Source of the DNA: CAZQFV01 sp964613665
Lineage (GTDB): Bacteria > Chloroflexota > Chloroflexia > DTKN01
Assembly: GCA_964613665.1 (NCBI GenBank)
Contig: CAZTIG010000003.1
Location: 1-64,000 of the forward strand
Direction: 5' to 3'
DNA: 64,000 nucleotides
Positions 32,972 through 41,931 of this stretch are shown here, piece after piece. The translations under genes were made by a program, and so were the position numbers. The notes under the pieces were generated by a model. That model saw only the letters and a program-made list of their open reading frames with translations, did not search any database and was not told the DNA's origin. How positions within the stretch are numbered: the first letter of the stretch is position 1; every line of letters starts with the position of its first letter.

Positions 32972-34018
32972 ATGAAGGTCGTCACGGTCGTCGGGGCACG
33001 GCCCCAGTTCATCAAGGCCGCCCCGGTCAGCCGACGGCTGCGCCGGGAGCACCACGAGGTGCTGGTCCACACGGGACAGCACTATGACTACCTCATGTCC
33101 GAGGTCTTTTTCCAGGAGCTGGGCATCGCCGTGCCCGACTACAACCTGGAGGTCGGCTCCGCCGGCCACGGCCGGCAGACCGGCGAGATGCTGGCCCGCC
33201 TCGAGGATGTCCTGCTCCAGGAACGGCCCGAGCGGGTGCTGGTCTATGGCGACACCAACTCCACCCTGGCCGGAGCCCTGGCCGCGGCCAAGCTGCACCT
33301 CCCCGTGGCCCACGTCGAGGCCGGCCTGCGCTCCTTCAACCGCGCCATGCCGGAGGAGATCAACCGCCTCCTGGCCGACCACGTCTCCGACCTGCTCTTC
33401 TGCCCGACCGCCACGGCGGTACAGAACCTGGCCCGCGAGGGCATCACCGCCGGCGTGCACCAGGTCGGCGACGTGATGTACGACGCAGTGCTGCACGGGC
33501 TGGCCGTCGCCACCCGCCGCGTCCACGAGCGCCTGGACTTGGCGCCGCAGGGCTACCTCTTGGTCACCATCCATCGGCCCGGCAATACCGACGACCCCGC
33601 CGTGCTGTCCCGCATCGTGGCCGCGCTGAACGCCACGGGCGAGACCGTGGTCTTCCCGGCCCATCCTCGCACGGAAAAGGCCCTACGGGCCGCCGGCATC
33701 GTCCCGGCAGCCAACGTCCGGCTGGTCCAGCCGCTCAGCTATCTCGACATGCTGTCGCTGGAGCGCGATGCCCGGCTCATCCTGACCGACTCGGGCGGCG
33801 TGCAGAAAGAGGCCTACTGGCTGGGCGTACCCTGCGTGACGCTGCGCCATGAGACCGAGTGGGTGGAGACGGTCGAGGCCGGCTGGAACATCTTGGTAGG
33901 TAGCGACCCGACGCGCATTCTGGAGGCGGTACGGCACTTCGGCCCCACAGGCGCCCGCCCGTCCCTCTTCGGCGACGGCCATGCCAGCAAGTACATCGTC
34001 GAGCTGCTGACGCGATAG
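32972..34018 (+). CDS. wbpI: Non-hydrolysing UDP-sugar 2-epimerase (WbpI/WecB family)
   Basis: 348 residues, complete, unlike the remnant at 16471. It has VVTVVGARPQFIKAAPVSR, HTGQHYDYLMSEVFF, HVEAGLRSFNRAMPEEINR (catalytic Asp/Glu region), TIHRPGNTD, and LTDSGGVQKEAYWLGVPCVTLR. The general family converts UDP-GlcNAc to UDP-ManNAc; because the four genes after it are WbpD, WbpE, WbpB and WbpA homologs, the WbpI activity (UDP-GlcNAc3NAcA 2-epimerase) is more likely. ATG 32972 is the first gene of the rightward operon. Confidence 0.85.
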   Translation: MKVVTVVGARPQFIKAAPVSRRLRREHHEVLVHTGQHYDYLMSEVFFQELGIAVPDYNLEVGSAGHGRQTGEMLARLEDVLLQERPERVLVYGDTNSTLAGALAAAKLHLPVAHVEAGLRSFNRAMPEEINRLLADHVSDLLFCPTATAVQNLAREGITAGVHQVGDVMYDAVLHGLAVATRRVHERLDLAPQGYLLVTIHRPGNTDDPAVLSRIVAALNATGETVVFPAHPRTEKALRAAGIVPAANVRLVQPLSYLDMLSLERDARLILTDSGGVQKEAYWLGVPCVTLRHETEWVETVEAGWNILVGSDPTRILEAVRHFGPTGARPSLFGDGHASKYIVELLTR

Positions 34019-34057
34019 GTTCTCACGTTCTCGCATCTCATCGCCAAGGAGGCACCG

Positions 34058-34633
34058 ATGATCCACCCCAGCGCCGATGTGTCGCCCCGGGCCACCGTGG
34101 GCGAGGGAACGAGGGTCTGGCACCAGGCCCAGGTGCGCGAGGGCGCGCGCATCGGTCGGGACTGCATCATCGGCAAGAACGTCTACATCGATTTCGACGT
34201 GACCATCGGTGACCACGTCAAGATCCAGAACAACTCCTCCGTCTACCACGGCGTGACGGTGGAGGACGGCGTCTTCATCGGACCGCACGTCTGCCTGACC
34301 AACGACAAGTTCCCGCGGGCCATCAACCCCGACGGCACGCTCAAGGGTGGCAGCGACTGGGAGGTGGGCCGGATCGTGCTGCGGCACGGCTGCGCCCTCG
34401 GCGCCGGCTCGATCATCGTCACCGGCGTGACGATTGGCCGCTGGGCCATGGTCGGCGCCGGCGCCGTGGTCACCCGCGACGTGCCCGACCACGGCCTGGT
34501 CGCCGGCAACCCGGCCCGGCTGATCGGCTACGTCTGTGCCTGCGGCCATCGTCTCGGGCCGGCCACAGAGGGCAGCCCGCTCAGGCGCTGCACGCACTGC
34601 GGCATCGAAGTCAACCTGGAGGAAACACCATGA
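34058..34633 (+). CDS. wbpD: WbpD-like hexapeptide-repeat N-acetyltransferase
   Basis: 191 residues: a left-handed beta-helix (IHPSADVSPRATVGEGTRVWHQAQVREGARIG through VGAGAVVTRDVPDHGLVAGNPARLIG) typical of UDP-GlcNAc3N-uronate 3-N-acetyltransferases. NNSSVYHGVTVEDGVFIGP holds the conserved active-site region. A C-terminal C.CG..........CTHCG pair suggests a small zinc ribbon. ATG 34058 has AAGGAGG. Its stop overlaps the next start as ATGA. Confidence 0.88.
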   Translation: MIHPSADVSPRATVGEGTRVWHQAQVREGARIGRDCIIGKNVYIDFDVTIGDHVKIQNNSSVYHGVTVEDGVFIGPHVCLTNDKFPRAINPDGTLKGGSDWEVGRIVLRHGCALGAGSIIVTGVTIGRWAMVGAGAVVTRDVPDHGLVAGNPARLIGYVCACGHRLGPATEGSPLRRCTHCGIEVNLEETP

Positions 34634-35733
34634 TCCCGATCGCCAAGCCGCTGATGGGAGATGAGGAAAAGGCGGCCGTGCTGGCCGTCCTGGAGAGCGG
34701 GCAGCTGGCCCAGGGCCAGCAGGTGGCCGCCTTCGAGGAGCGCTTCGCCGCATTCTGCGGAGTCAAGCACGCCGTCGCCACCAGCTCCGGGACGACCGCG
34801 CTGCACTTGGCCCTCCTAGCTAACGGCATCGGTCCCGGCGACGAGGTCATCACCAGCCCCTTTACCTTTATCGCCACGGCCAACACGATCCTCTTTGCCG
34901 GCGCCCGCCCCGTCTTCTGCGACATCCAGCCCGACACCTTCAACATCGATCCGGACCAGGTGGAGGCGACGGTGCGCGCCCGTCGGGCGCAGGGATCGCG
35001 CGTCAGGGCCATCATGCCCGTGCACCTTTTCGGCCAGCTCTGCGATATGCCCGCCCTCCTGGAGATCGCCCGCCGCCACGACCTGCTGATCGTCGAGGAC
35101 GCCTGCCAGGCGCACGGCGCGGAGGTCGCCGGGCGGCGCGCCGGCTCCTTTGGCACAGGCTGCTTCTCCTTCTACCCGACCAAGAACATCACCACCGGCG
35201 AGGGTGGCATCATCACCACCGACGACGACGAGAGCGATCGGCGCTGCCGCCTGCTGCGCCACCATGGCTCGGCCCGCACCTACTACCACGAGACGCTGGG
35301 CTATAACTTTCGCATGTCCAACATCCACGCCGCCATCGGCCTAGCCCAGATGGACAAGTTGCCTCGCTGGACGGAGCAGCGCATCCAGAACGCCGCCTAC
35401 CTGACCGGGCGACTGGGGCAGATGCCCCACGTCGTCCCGCCGGTAGTCCGCCCGGGCTACCGCCACGTCTTTCACCAGTACACTATCCGCCTGCGCGGGA
35501 TCGACCGCGACAGGGCCATCGAGCAGCTCAGAGCCAGGGGCGTCGGCGTGGGCGTGTACTACCCCCTGCCGATCCACCAGCAGCCGCTCTACCAGGGCAT
35601 GGGCTATACCGACCGCCTGCCCGAGGCCGAGCGGGCCGCGTTGGAGGTGCTGTCACTGCCAGTGCACCCGGCCCTGAGCCGCGAGGACCTGGATACCATT
35701 GTCGCAGCCGTGGCGTCGCTGCAGGCGTCGTAG
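34630..35733 (+). CDS. wbpE: WbpE-like DegT/DnrJ aminotransferase
   Basis: 367-residue PLP enzyme. The start MIPIAKPLMGDEEKAAVLAVL, the cofactor-binding IVEDACQAHGA, and the Schiff-base lysine in FYPTKNITTGEGG are all present. With WbpB it converts the 3-keto-uronate to UDP-GlcNAc3NA. It overlaps the wbpD-like gene by 4 bp. It is clearly a different subgroup from legC at 21891, which has NGNKIITT at the lysine. Confidence 0.9.
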   Translation: MIPIAKPLMGDEEKAAVLAVLESGQLAQGQQVAAFEERFAAFCGVKHAVATSSGTTALHLALLANGIGPGDEVITSPFTFIATANTILFAGARPVFCDIQPDTFNIDPDQVEATVRARRAQGSRVRAIMPVHLFGQLCDMPALLEIARRHDLLIVEDACQAHGAEVAGRRAGSFGTGCFSFYPTKNITTGEGGIITTDDDESDRRCRLLRHHGSARTYYHETLGYNFRMSNIHAAIGLAQMDKLPRWTEQRIQNAAYLTGRLGQMPHVVPPVVRPGYRHVFHQYTIRLRGIDRDRAIEQLRARGVGVGVYYPLPIHQQPLYQGMGYTDRLPEAERAALEVLSLPVHPALSREDLDTIVAAVASLQAS

Positions 35734-35742
35734 AACGTATCT

Positions 35743-35777
35743 TGCATCCTGCATCCTGCTTCTTGCATCCTGCAATA
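35743..35777. repeat. Five 7-nt units before the wbpB-like gene
   Basis: TGCATCC, TGCATCC, TGCTTCT, TGCATCC, TGCAATA in perfect 7-nt register, between two genes of one operon; the wbpB ribosome site AGGAGA follows at once. Confidence 0.6.
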
Positions 35778-35788
35778 GGAGACCGCCA

Positions 35789-36793
35789 ATGCTCAAAGCA
35801 GCCGTCATCGGGGTGGGCGCGATGGGCATGCACCACGCCCGGGTGTACAACGAGCTGGACGGCGTGGAGCTGACCGCCGTAGCCGACGCGGACCCGAAAA
35901 AGGGCGAGGCCGTCGGCCGGCGCTTCAAGGTGCCGACGTACAGCGACTACCGGCAGATGCTGGCCGAGCGCCAGCCGGACCTCCTCTCCATCGCCGTGCC
36001 GACCTCCCTGCACCGCGACGTGGCCCTGGAGGCCCTCGCCCGCGGCGTGCACGCCCTGGTGGAGAAGCCGATCGCCTCGACCGTGGCCGAGGCCCAGGAG
36101 ATGATCGCCTGCGCCCGGGCCGGCGGGGTCGTCCTGGCCGTAGGGCACATCGAGCGCTTCAACCCGGCGGTGATCGAGTTGAAGAAGCGCCTGGACAAGG
36201 GTGAACTCGGGCGCATCTTCATGATCCAGGCCCGCCGAATGGGCCCCTTTCCCGAGCGCATCCAGGACATGGGCGTGGTCATCGACCTGGCCGCCCACGA
36301 CATCGACGTCATGTACTACCTCCTGGGCGCGGAGGTGGAGCGAGTCTATGCCGAGACGATGCGCCAGGTGCATACCAGGCTGGAGGACCTGCTCTCGGGC
36401 CTGGTGCGCTTTCGCAACGGCACCATCGGCGTGCTGGACATCAACCGCCTGACGCCGACCAAGATCCGCGAGCTGACCGTGACCGGGGAGCGGGGCATGT
36501 TCCTGGTTAACTACCTGACCCAGGACCTCTACTTCTACCAGAACACGCGGGCCGAGGGCGATTGGGACAGCCTGGGCATTCTGAAGGGCGTCGCCGAGGG
36601 CGACATGGTCAAGCTGGCCATCGCTCGCAAGGAGCCGCTGCGGGCCGAAATCGAGGCCTTTGTCCAGACTGCTCAGGGCCAGCCGGCCCAGGCCGTCAGC
36701 GGCGAGGACGGCATGCGCGTGCTGGCACTGGCACTGCAGCTGGTCAAGGCAGGGGAGCAGCACAACGTCCTCACAGGGGCCGCTCACGAATAG
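35789..36793 (+). CDS. wbpB: WbpB-like Gfo/Idh/MocA-family oxidoreductase
   Basis: 334 residues. AVIGVGAMGMHHARVYNELDG is the N-terminal NAD-binding motif; ALVEKPIAST carries the family's catalytic EKP, and VIDLAAHDIDVMYYL the His/Asp of the C-terminal domain. In the Wbp pathway this enzyme oxidises C3 of UDP-GlcNAcA. ATG 35789 has AGGAGA. Gene order (I-D-E-B-A) supports the assignment. Confidence 0.88.
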   Translation: MLKAAVIGVGAMGMHHARVYNELDGVELTAVADADPKKGEAVGRRFKVPTYSDYRQMLAERQPDLLSIAVPTSLHRDVALEALARGVHALVEKPIASTVAEAQEMIACARAGGVVLAVGHIERFNPAVIELKKRLDKGELGRIFMIQARRMGPFPERIQDMGVVIDLAAHDIDVMYYLLGAEVERVYAETMRQVHTRLEDLLSGLVRFRNGTIGVLDINRLTPTKIRELTVTGERGMFLVNYLTQDLYFYQNTRAEGDWDSLGILKGVAEGDMVKLAIARKEPLRAEIEAFVQTAQGQPAQAVSGEDGMRVLALALQLVKAGEQHNVLTGAAHE

Positions 36794-36802
36794 GGGGAAC
36801 CG

Positions 36803-38122
36803 ATGTCCGAGGAGATCCTGAGCGCCATCCGCACGCGCAGCATCCGGGTCGCCGTGATCGGCCTGGGCTACGTCGGCCTGCCGGTGGCCTGCATGCTGGC
36901 CCGGGTCGGTTTCCGCGTCGTGGGCATCGAGCGCAGTGCCGAGAAGGTGGACCAGGTCAACCGGGGCGCCTGCCCGATCCAGGGGGACGAGCCGGGCCTG
37001 GCCGAGCTGCTGGCCGAGGCCGTGGGCAGCGGGAAGCTGCGGGCCACCGGCGACTATGCGGCCTGCCGGGAGACCCGTGCGATCCTCATCGCCGTGGAGA
37101 CACCGGTCGGTTCGGACAACAGGCCGGCCTACGTTGCCCTGCGCGCGGCGCTGGCCTCCCTGGGCCCGCACCTGGCCCCCGGCACGCTGGTGGTGATCGA
37201 GTCGACCATCGCCCCCGGCACCATGCAGGGACTGGTTCGGCCGGCCCTGGAGTCCGCCTCCGGCCGGTGCACCGGCAGCGACCTCTTCCTGGTACACTGC
37301 CCCGAGCGGGTCACGCCGGGCAGGCTGCTGCGCAACCTGGAGACAATGCCGCGCGCCGTCGGCGGCATGACGCCGGAGGCGGCGCAGCTGGCCGTGGCCC
37401 TCTACAGCACCTTTGTCCGGGCCGACCTGGACCCCACCGACGCCCTCACGGCCGAGATCGTCAAGACGGCCGAGAACACCTACCGCGATGTGCAGATCGC
37501 CTTCGCCAACGAGATGGCCCTGGTCTGCGAGAGCCTGGGGGCGGACGTCTGGCGGGTGCGCGAGCTGCTCAACAAATGCCCATACCGCGACATGCACCTG
37601 CCCGGCGCCGGGGTGGGCGGGCACTGCCTGCCCAAGGACCCCTGGCTGCTGCTGGCCAACACCCCGCCCGAGCTGACGGCGCGCCTCATCCCGGCGGCGC
37701 GGGCGGTGAACGACGGCATGCCGGGCCACGTTGCCGACCTGGTGGTCGACGGCCTGCGGGCCGCGGGGAAGGACGTCCGGGGCGCCCGGGTGGCCGTGCT
37801 GGGCTATGCCTTTCTGGAGAACTCGGACGATACCCGCAACTCCCCCAGCGCAGCGTTGGTGCAGCGGCTGCACGAGCTGGGTGCCAGCGTGGCCGTCCAC
37901 GACCCCTACGTGGCCGAGTACCAGGGCGACCTGCGGGAGCGCGTGCAGGGGTGCGACGCGGCAGTCCTGATGGTGCGGCACAGCGCGTACGTGCAACTGG
38001 ACCCGCAGGAGCTGGCGGGTTGGCTCTCCTCGCCCGTGATCGTCGACGGCCGGCGCCTCTTTGCCGCCGACGCCGCGCGCTGGATATACCGCCGCGTCGG
38101 CGGGCCACGGGTGGACCTGTAA
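36803..38122 (+). CDS. wbpA: UDP-sugar 6-dehydrogenase (WbpA/WecC type)
   Basis: 439 residues. VAVIGLGYVGLPVACMLARVGFRVVGIE is the NAD-binding start; the middle has AEIVKTAENTYRDVQIAFANE (structural Lys) and the catalytic cysteine in GAGVGGHCLPKDPW. It oxidises UDP-GlcNAc at C6 to the uronic acid and supplies the first intermediate of the UDP-ManNAc3NAcA route. It is the last gene of the operon, 9 bp after the wbpB-like gene. Confidence 0.9.
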   Translation: MSEEILSAIRTRSIRVAVIGLGYVGLPVACMLARVGFRVVGIERSAEKVDQVNRGACPIQGDEPGLAELLAEAVGSGKLRATGDYAACRETRAILIAVETPVGSDNRPAYVALRAALASLGPHLAPGTLVVIESTIAPGTMQGLVRPALESASGRCTGSDLFLVHCPERVTPGRLLRNLETMPRAVGGMTPEAAQLAVALYSTFVRADLDPTDALTAEIVKTAENTYRDVQIAFANEMALVCESLGADVWRVRELLNKCPYRDMHLPGAGVGGHCLPKDPWLLLANTPPELTARLIPAARAVNDGMPGHVADLVVDGLRAAGKDVRGARVAVLGYAFLENSDDTRNSPSAALVQRLHELGASVAVHDPYVAEYQGDLRERVQGCDAAVLMVRHSAYVQLDPQELAGWLSSPVIVDGRRLFAADAARWIYRRVGGPRVDL

Positions 38123-38128
38123 GTTCCC

Positions 38129-38157
38129 TTGCATTCTCTTCCCCTATGTGTTATAAT
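38129..38157 (+). promoter_or_regulatory. Promoter for the M6 protease gene
   Basis: TTGCAT (38129-38134), 17 bp, TATAAT (38152-38157), 7 bp after the wbpA-like gene; a ~120-nt leader follows. Confidence 0.75.
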
Positions 38158-38287
38158 GGCCCAAGAGGACCACAGCGCCGGAAATCGCGGAAGCTTCCCC
38201 AGGTCCAACCTGCGACATCCAGCGGGCGCAACCCCTCCCCGCAGGCGTACCGCTTGGCCCGTCGCGGCCCGGCAAGGAGGTGTCCCG

Positions 38288-41200
38288 ATGCACGCCACCC
38301 GTCCCGTTCGCTTTTTCCTCGCCCTCTTCTCCGCCCTGGTGATCCTGGCTGGTCTGGCCTGGCAGCCAGGCGCGGCCGCCCTGGTCGGCCCGCCACTTCC
38401 GCACGCCGACGATGCCCCTACCCCCACCGGCGGTGCCACCTCGATTGTACCCCTGCCGCCCCAGGTTGTGGAGCGGATGAGGCAGGAGGGCCGGCCCCTG
38501 CCCGACCTGTCGCAGTACAAGATGTCCCCCTCGCCCGTCCGGCCGCGCCCCCTGCAGGGCAACGTCAACCTGCTGGCCGTCATGGTCGACTTTACCGGCA
38601 CGCCCGGCACGGTGACCAACCTGACCGTCTTTGACAACCTGGTCTATGCCGCGCCGGTCTCCGGCCGCGGATCGGTGCGCGACTACTACGACGAGGTCAC
38701 CCGCGGCACGCTCACCATCGCCACCGTCAACCTGCCCAGTACCACCGGCTGGCGCGCCGCCGGCAACACCATGTCCTACTTCGCCAACGGCCAGTACGGC
38801 ATGAACCAGTACAGCTACCCACAAAACGCCGCCGGCATGGTCGCGGCCGTCCTGTCGGCGCTCGACCCCCTGGTCAACTTTGCCAACTACGACAACGACG
38901 GCGACGGTCAGGTCGACACCCTGCTGGTCATCCACGCCGGCACGGGGGCCGAATGGAGCCTCAACGCCAACCACATCTGGTCCCACGCTTCCTCCATCTC
39001 CGGGATGGGCGGCATCCCCTACTACTCCACCGACGGAGTGAGCGTGGACAACTACGTCACCGTGCCCGAGTACTGGGAACCCAGCTTGGTCGGCCCCAAC
39101 ACCACCGACCTGACCGTCGGCGTGGTCTGCCACGAGATCGCCCACGGGCTCTTCGGCCTGCCCGACCTGTACGACCTGATCGCCAGCCCCTACCCCGCCG
39201 TCTCCTTCGGCATCGGCCAGTGGGGGCTGATGTCGTACGGCGACTGGAACGGACCGAGCAAGTGGAACTCGTTCGTCGGCTACGCGGTCACCGACGGCTC
39301 TTCGCCGGCCTGGCCGGAGGCCTGGACCCGCGTCCTCTTGCGCTGGGACACGGCCACGCTGGTTATGAACCCGGCCAGCGGCGTCTGCCTGCCTCCGGTG
39401 GAGACGACGGCGAACGCCATCCTGCGCTTCAAGACGGCCGGCCTGCGCGTCCAGGAGTACTTCTTGGTGGAGAACCGCCGCACGATCGCCAATAGCTACG
39501 ACGAGTGGCTTCCCAGCAGCGGCCTGCTCATCTGGCACGTCGACGAGGCCTTCTGGAGCCTCTACGGCGGGCCCGACAACAACACCGAGTGCCGCTCCCT
39601 GCCCAACCCGCACTGCACGGGCGCCTGCGCCACGACCCACTACCTGGTGTCGCTGGAGCAGGCCGACCGGCAGGACCACCTGGAGTTCGGCACCAACCGC
39701 GGCGACGCCGGCGACCCCTTCCCCGGCAGCAGCGGCAATACGGCCTGGCAGTGGTACGGCCACAACCCGGTCAACCCGGAGAGCGGAAACTGGTACGACG
39801 GCTGCGGCCGCGACTCCTGCATCGACCTGGTCAACATCGCCACCGCCGCGCCCAACGTCTGCTTCGACATCGCCCATGCCCAGTGCGCCGCAGCCGAGGC
39901 CGACCTGGGCGACGCCCCGGCCAGCGACAACAACCACGGCAATGCGCCCATGACGGCCTATCACTTCCCCTATGTCCAGGCCCGCTTCCCCACCGTCTTC
40001 TTCGCGGGAACGCCGCCGGCCAGCGGCCAGGGGCCGCGCCACCACCTGGCCCTGGTTGACTCGTGGCTGGGGATAGCCATGACGGTCGAGTCCAATGCCG
40101 ACCAGATGCCGGACCAGGATGGCATGCCCAACATCTCCCCGACCGTCGACATGGCCGACATGGACAGCGTCATCTACGGGGGCGACGACGGCCTGCACGT
40201 GCCCTTGGCCGTCGCCCACTGCAACACCACTACCGTCCCCTTCACCATGACCGTGGTGTCGCAGCCCATATTCGGCCTGATCCCGCGCTACCTCAACGTC
40301 TGGGCCGACTGGAGCCGCGACGGCGACTGGGCCGACATCGAGAGCTGCCTGGGCGGCCCCTCCGCCGACGAGTGGGTCTACCACAACATGATGCTGCTCC
40401 TCCCCCAGGGCACCTACTCCCTCTACCTGATGCCCATCACCAGCAAGGCCAAGGTATCCGAGGGCAATATCTACGAGATCTGGCTCCGCCTGAGCGTGGC
40501 CGACAAGCCGGCCCCGGGGCCCGCCGACGGCCGCGGGCCAGTCCAGGGCTATGACCTGGGCGAGACGGAGGACTATTACCTCGTCCTCTCGCCCACACTG
40601 CAGATATCCCTGCCTCCCACGCAGCCGTTCCCTGGCCAGCCGCTCACCTACACCATCCAGTATGGCGGCATGGGCGATGTCCTGGCCAAGGGGGTGGTCA
40701 TCTCCGACGTGCTCCCGCAGGGGATCGAGTTCCTCACCGCCAATCCGATGCCCGACCTGTACAACCCGGCCACGCGCACGGCCTACTGGACAACCAACCT
40801 GGACCCGACGGCGCCCGGGACGATCCAGATGACCGTGCTGGTCACTGGCCTGCCGGGCGCCACGATCACCAACACCGCCTACCTGCTCTGGGGCGACCAG
40901 ATCTGGCTGCGCTCCGCCGTCAGCTTCCAGATCGCCTCCTGCGGCCCCGGCGACCCCACAGCCGGCTTCACCTGGAGCCAGCCGGCCTGCGTGGGGCAGC
41001 CGATCCAGTTCACCAACCAGAGCAGCGGCAGCCCGCCGCTCTCCTTCGCCTGGGACCTGGACGGCGACGGCGACACCGACAGCGCGGCTGTGGACCCCAC
41101 CTGGACCTATGGCGCGCCCGGCCCCTATACCGTCACCCTGACCGTGAGCAACACGTGCGGCACCGACACCTTCAGCGCCACCGTGGCCGTGCTGCAGCCC

Positions 41201-41731
41201 ATCGCCAGCCTGGCCATCGCCGGCCCGCTCTCCCTGCTGCCCGACCAGGTGGGCACCTACACCGCCGTGCCCACCCCGCCCGACGCGACCAACCCGCTAT
41301 ACCTGTGGGACAGCGGAGCCACCGGCGGCACCACGACCTACAGCTGGAGCAGCGCCGGCCTCTACACCATCGCCGTCACCGGGAGCAACGCCTGCGGCAG
41401 CGCCACGGCCACGCTGGACGTGCTGGTGACCAACGAGTGCATCTCGCTGACCGGCGTGACCATCTCCGGGCCGGCCTCCCTGCAGGTGGGGGAGGAGGGC
41501 ACCTACCTGGCGGTGATCGCACCGCCCACGGCCACCAACCCGGCCTACCTGTGGAACGATGGCAGCACGGGCTGGAGCGCGGTCTATAGCTGGACCACGG
41601 CCGGCACCTACACGGTGGCCGTCACGGCGTCCAACTGCCTGAACGTCGCGGTAGACGATAGCCTGGTCGTGACCGTGGGGGCCGCGCAGCACAGGATCTA
41701 CCTGCCGCTGATCGTGCGCGCAGGGCCATAG
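38288..41731 (+). CDS. Secreted M6-family metalloprotease with C-terminal DUF11/PKD domains
   Basis: 1147 residues: a Sec signal (residues 1-30), then a propeptide and a peptidase of the immune-inhibitor-A type. The zinc site is HEIAHGLFGLPD (H282, E283, H286). After ~residue 620 come a DYDGDGxxD-poor GEVS/DUF11 region, a DUF11 repeat (PFPGQPLTYTIQYGGMG...), a PKD domain (FAWDLDGDGDTDSAA...GPYTVTLTVSN) and two further Ig-like repeats. The end reads IYLPLIVRAGP, the tail shared with two other secreted proteins here. ATG 38288 has AAGGAGGTG. Extracellular proteolysis is likely. Confidence 0.9.
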   Translation: MHATRPVRFFLALFSALVILAGLAWQPGAAALVGPPLPHADDAPTPTGGATSIVPLPPQVVERMRQEGRPLPDLSQYKMSPSPVRPRPLQGNVNLLAVMVDFTGTPGTVTNLTVFDNLVYAAPVSGRGSVRDYYDEVTRGTLTIATVNLPSTTGWRAAGNTMSYFANGQYGMNQYSYPQNAAGMVAAVLSALDPLVNFANYDNDGDGQVDTLLVIHAGTGAEWSLNANHIWSHASSISGMGGIPYYSTDGVSVDNYVTVPEYWEPSLVGPNTTDLTVGVVCHEIAHGLFGLPDLYDLIASPYPAVSFGIGQWGLMSYGDWNGPSKWNSFVGYAVTDGSSPAWPEAWTRVLLRWDTATLVMNPASGVCLPPVETTANAILRFKTAGLRVQEYFLVENRRTIANSYDEWLPSSGLLIWHVDEAFWSLYGGPDNNTECRSLPNPHCTGACATTHYLVSLEQADRQDHLEFGTNRGDAGDPFPGSSGNTAWQWYGHNPVNPESGNWYDGCGRDSCIDLVNIATAAPNVCFDIAHAQCAAAEADLGDAPASDNNHGNAPMTAYHFPYVQARFPTVFFAGTPPASGQGPRHHLALVDSWLGIAMTVESNADQMPDQDGMPNISPTVDMADMDSVIYGGDDGLHVPLAVAHCNTTTVPFTMTVVSQPIFGLIPRYLNVWADWSRDGDWADIESCLGGPSADEWVYHNMMLLLPQGTYSLYLMPITSKAKVSEGNIYEIWLRLSVADKPAPGPADGRGPVQGYDLGETEDYYLVLSPTLQISLPPTQPFPGQPLTYTIQYGGMGDVLAKGVVISDVLPQGIEFLTANPMPDLYNPATRTAYWTTNLDPTAPGTIQMTVLVTGLPGATITNTAYLLWGDQIWLRSAVSFQIASCGPGDPTAGFTWSQPACVGQPIQFTNQSSGSPPLSFAWDLDGDGDTDSAAVDPTWTYGAPGPYTVTLTVSNTCGTDTFSATVAVLQPIASLAIAGPLSLLPDQVGTYTAVPTPPDATNPLYLWDSGATGGTTTYSWSSAGLYTIAVTGSNACGSATATLDVLVTNECISLTGVTISGPASLQVGEEGTYLAVIAPPTATNPAYLWNDGSTGWSAVYSWTTAGTYTVAVTASNCLNVAVDDSLVVTVGAAQHRIYLPLIVRAGP

Positions 41732-41797
41732 CCATCGGTCGCCCCAGCAGCCGGGCATCGCCGGCTCGTGCAGGAGGCAGGCGAAAGATATGCGAAA

Positions 41798-41836
41798 GGC
41801 ATGGCGGCGCACAGCCCCTGCGTGTGCCGCCATGCC
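41798..41836. terminator. Bidirectional hairpin after the M6 protease
   Basis: GGCATGGCGGC (41798-41808) and GCCGCCATGCC (41826-41836) form an 11-bp stem extended inside by four more pairs with a bulge; TCTT follows on the plus strand. It separates convergent genes. The rest of the 200-bp gap shows nothing else. Confidence 0.7.
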
Positions 41837-41931
41837 TCTTGCATGCGCCGGCGGTCGGACTGGCATCACCGGGCGGAATCGGCCTCCCAGGAAGCAGCTG
41901 CGGACCCTGTGGTTACGCCTCGTGCATCCGC

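Noticed and set aside
34019..34046. Another 7-nt repeat before the wbpD-like gene
   Set aside because: The TTCTC units are spaced 8 and then 7 nt, so the register is not kept.
38144..40384. Long minus-strand open frame inside the M6 protease gene
   Set aside because: Composition is Val/Gly/Asp-rich reverse-complement noise; the protease on the other strand has an intact zinc motif and domain order.
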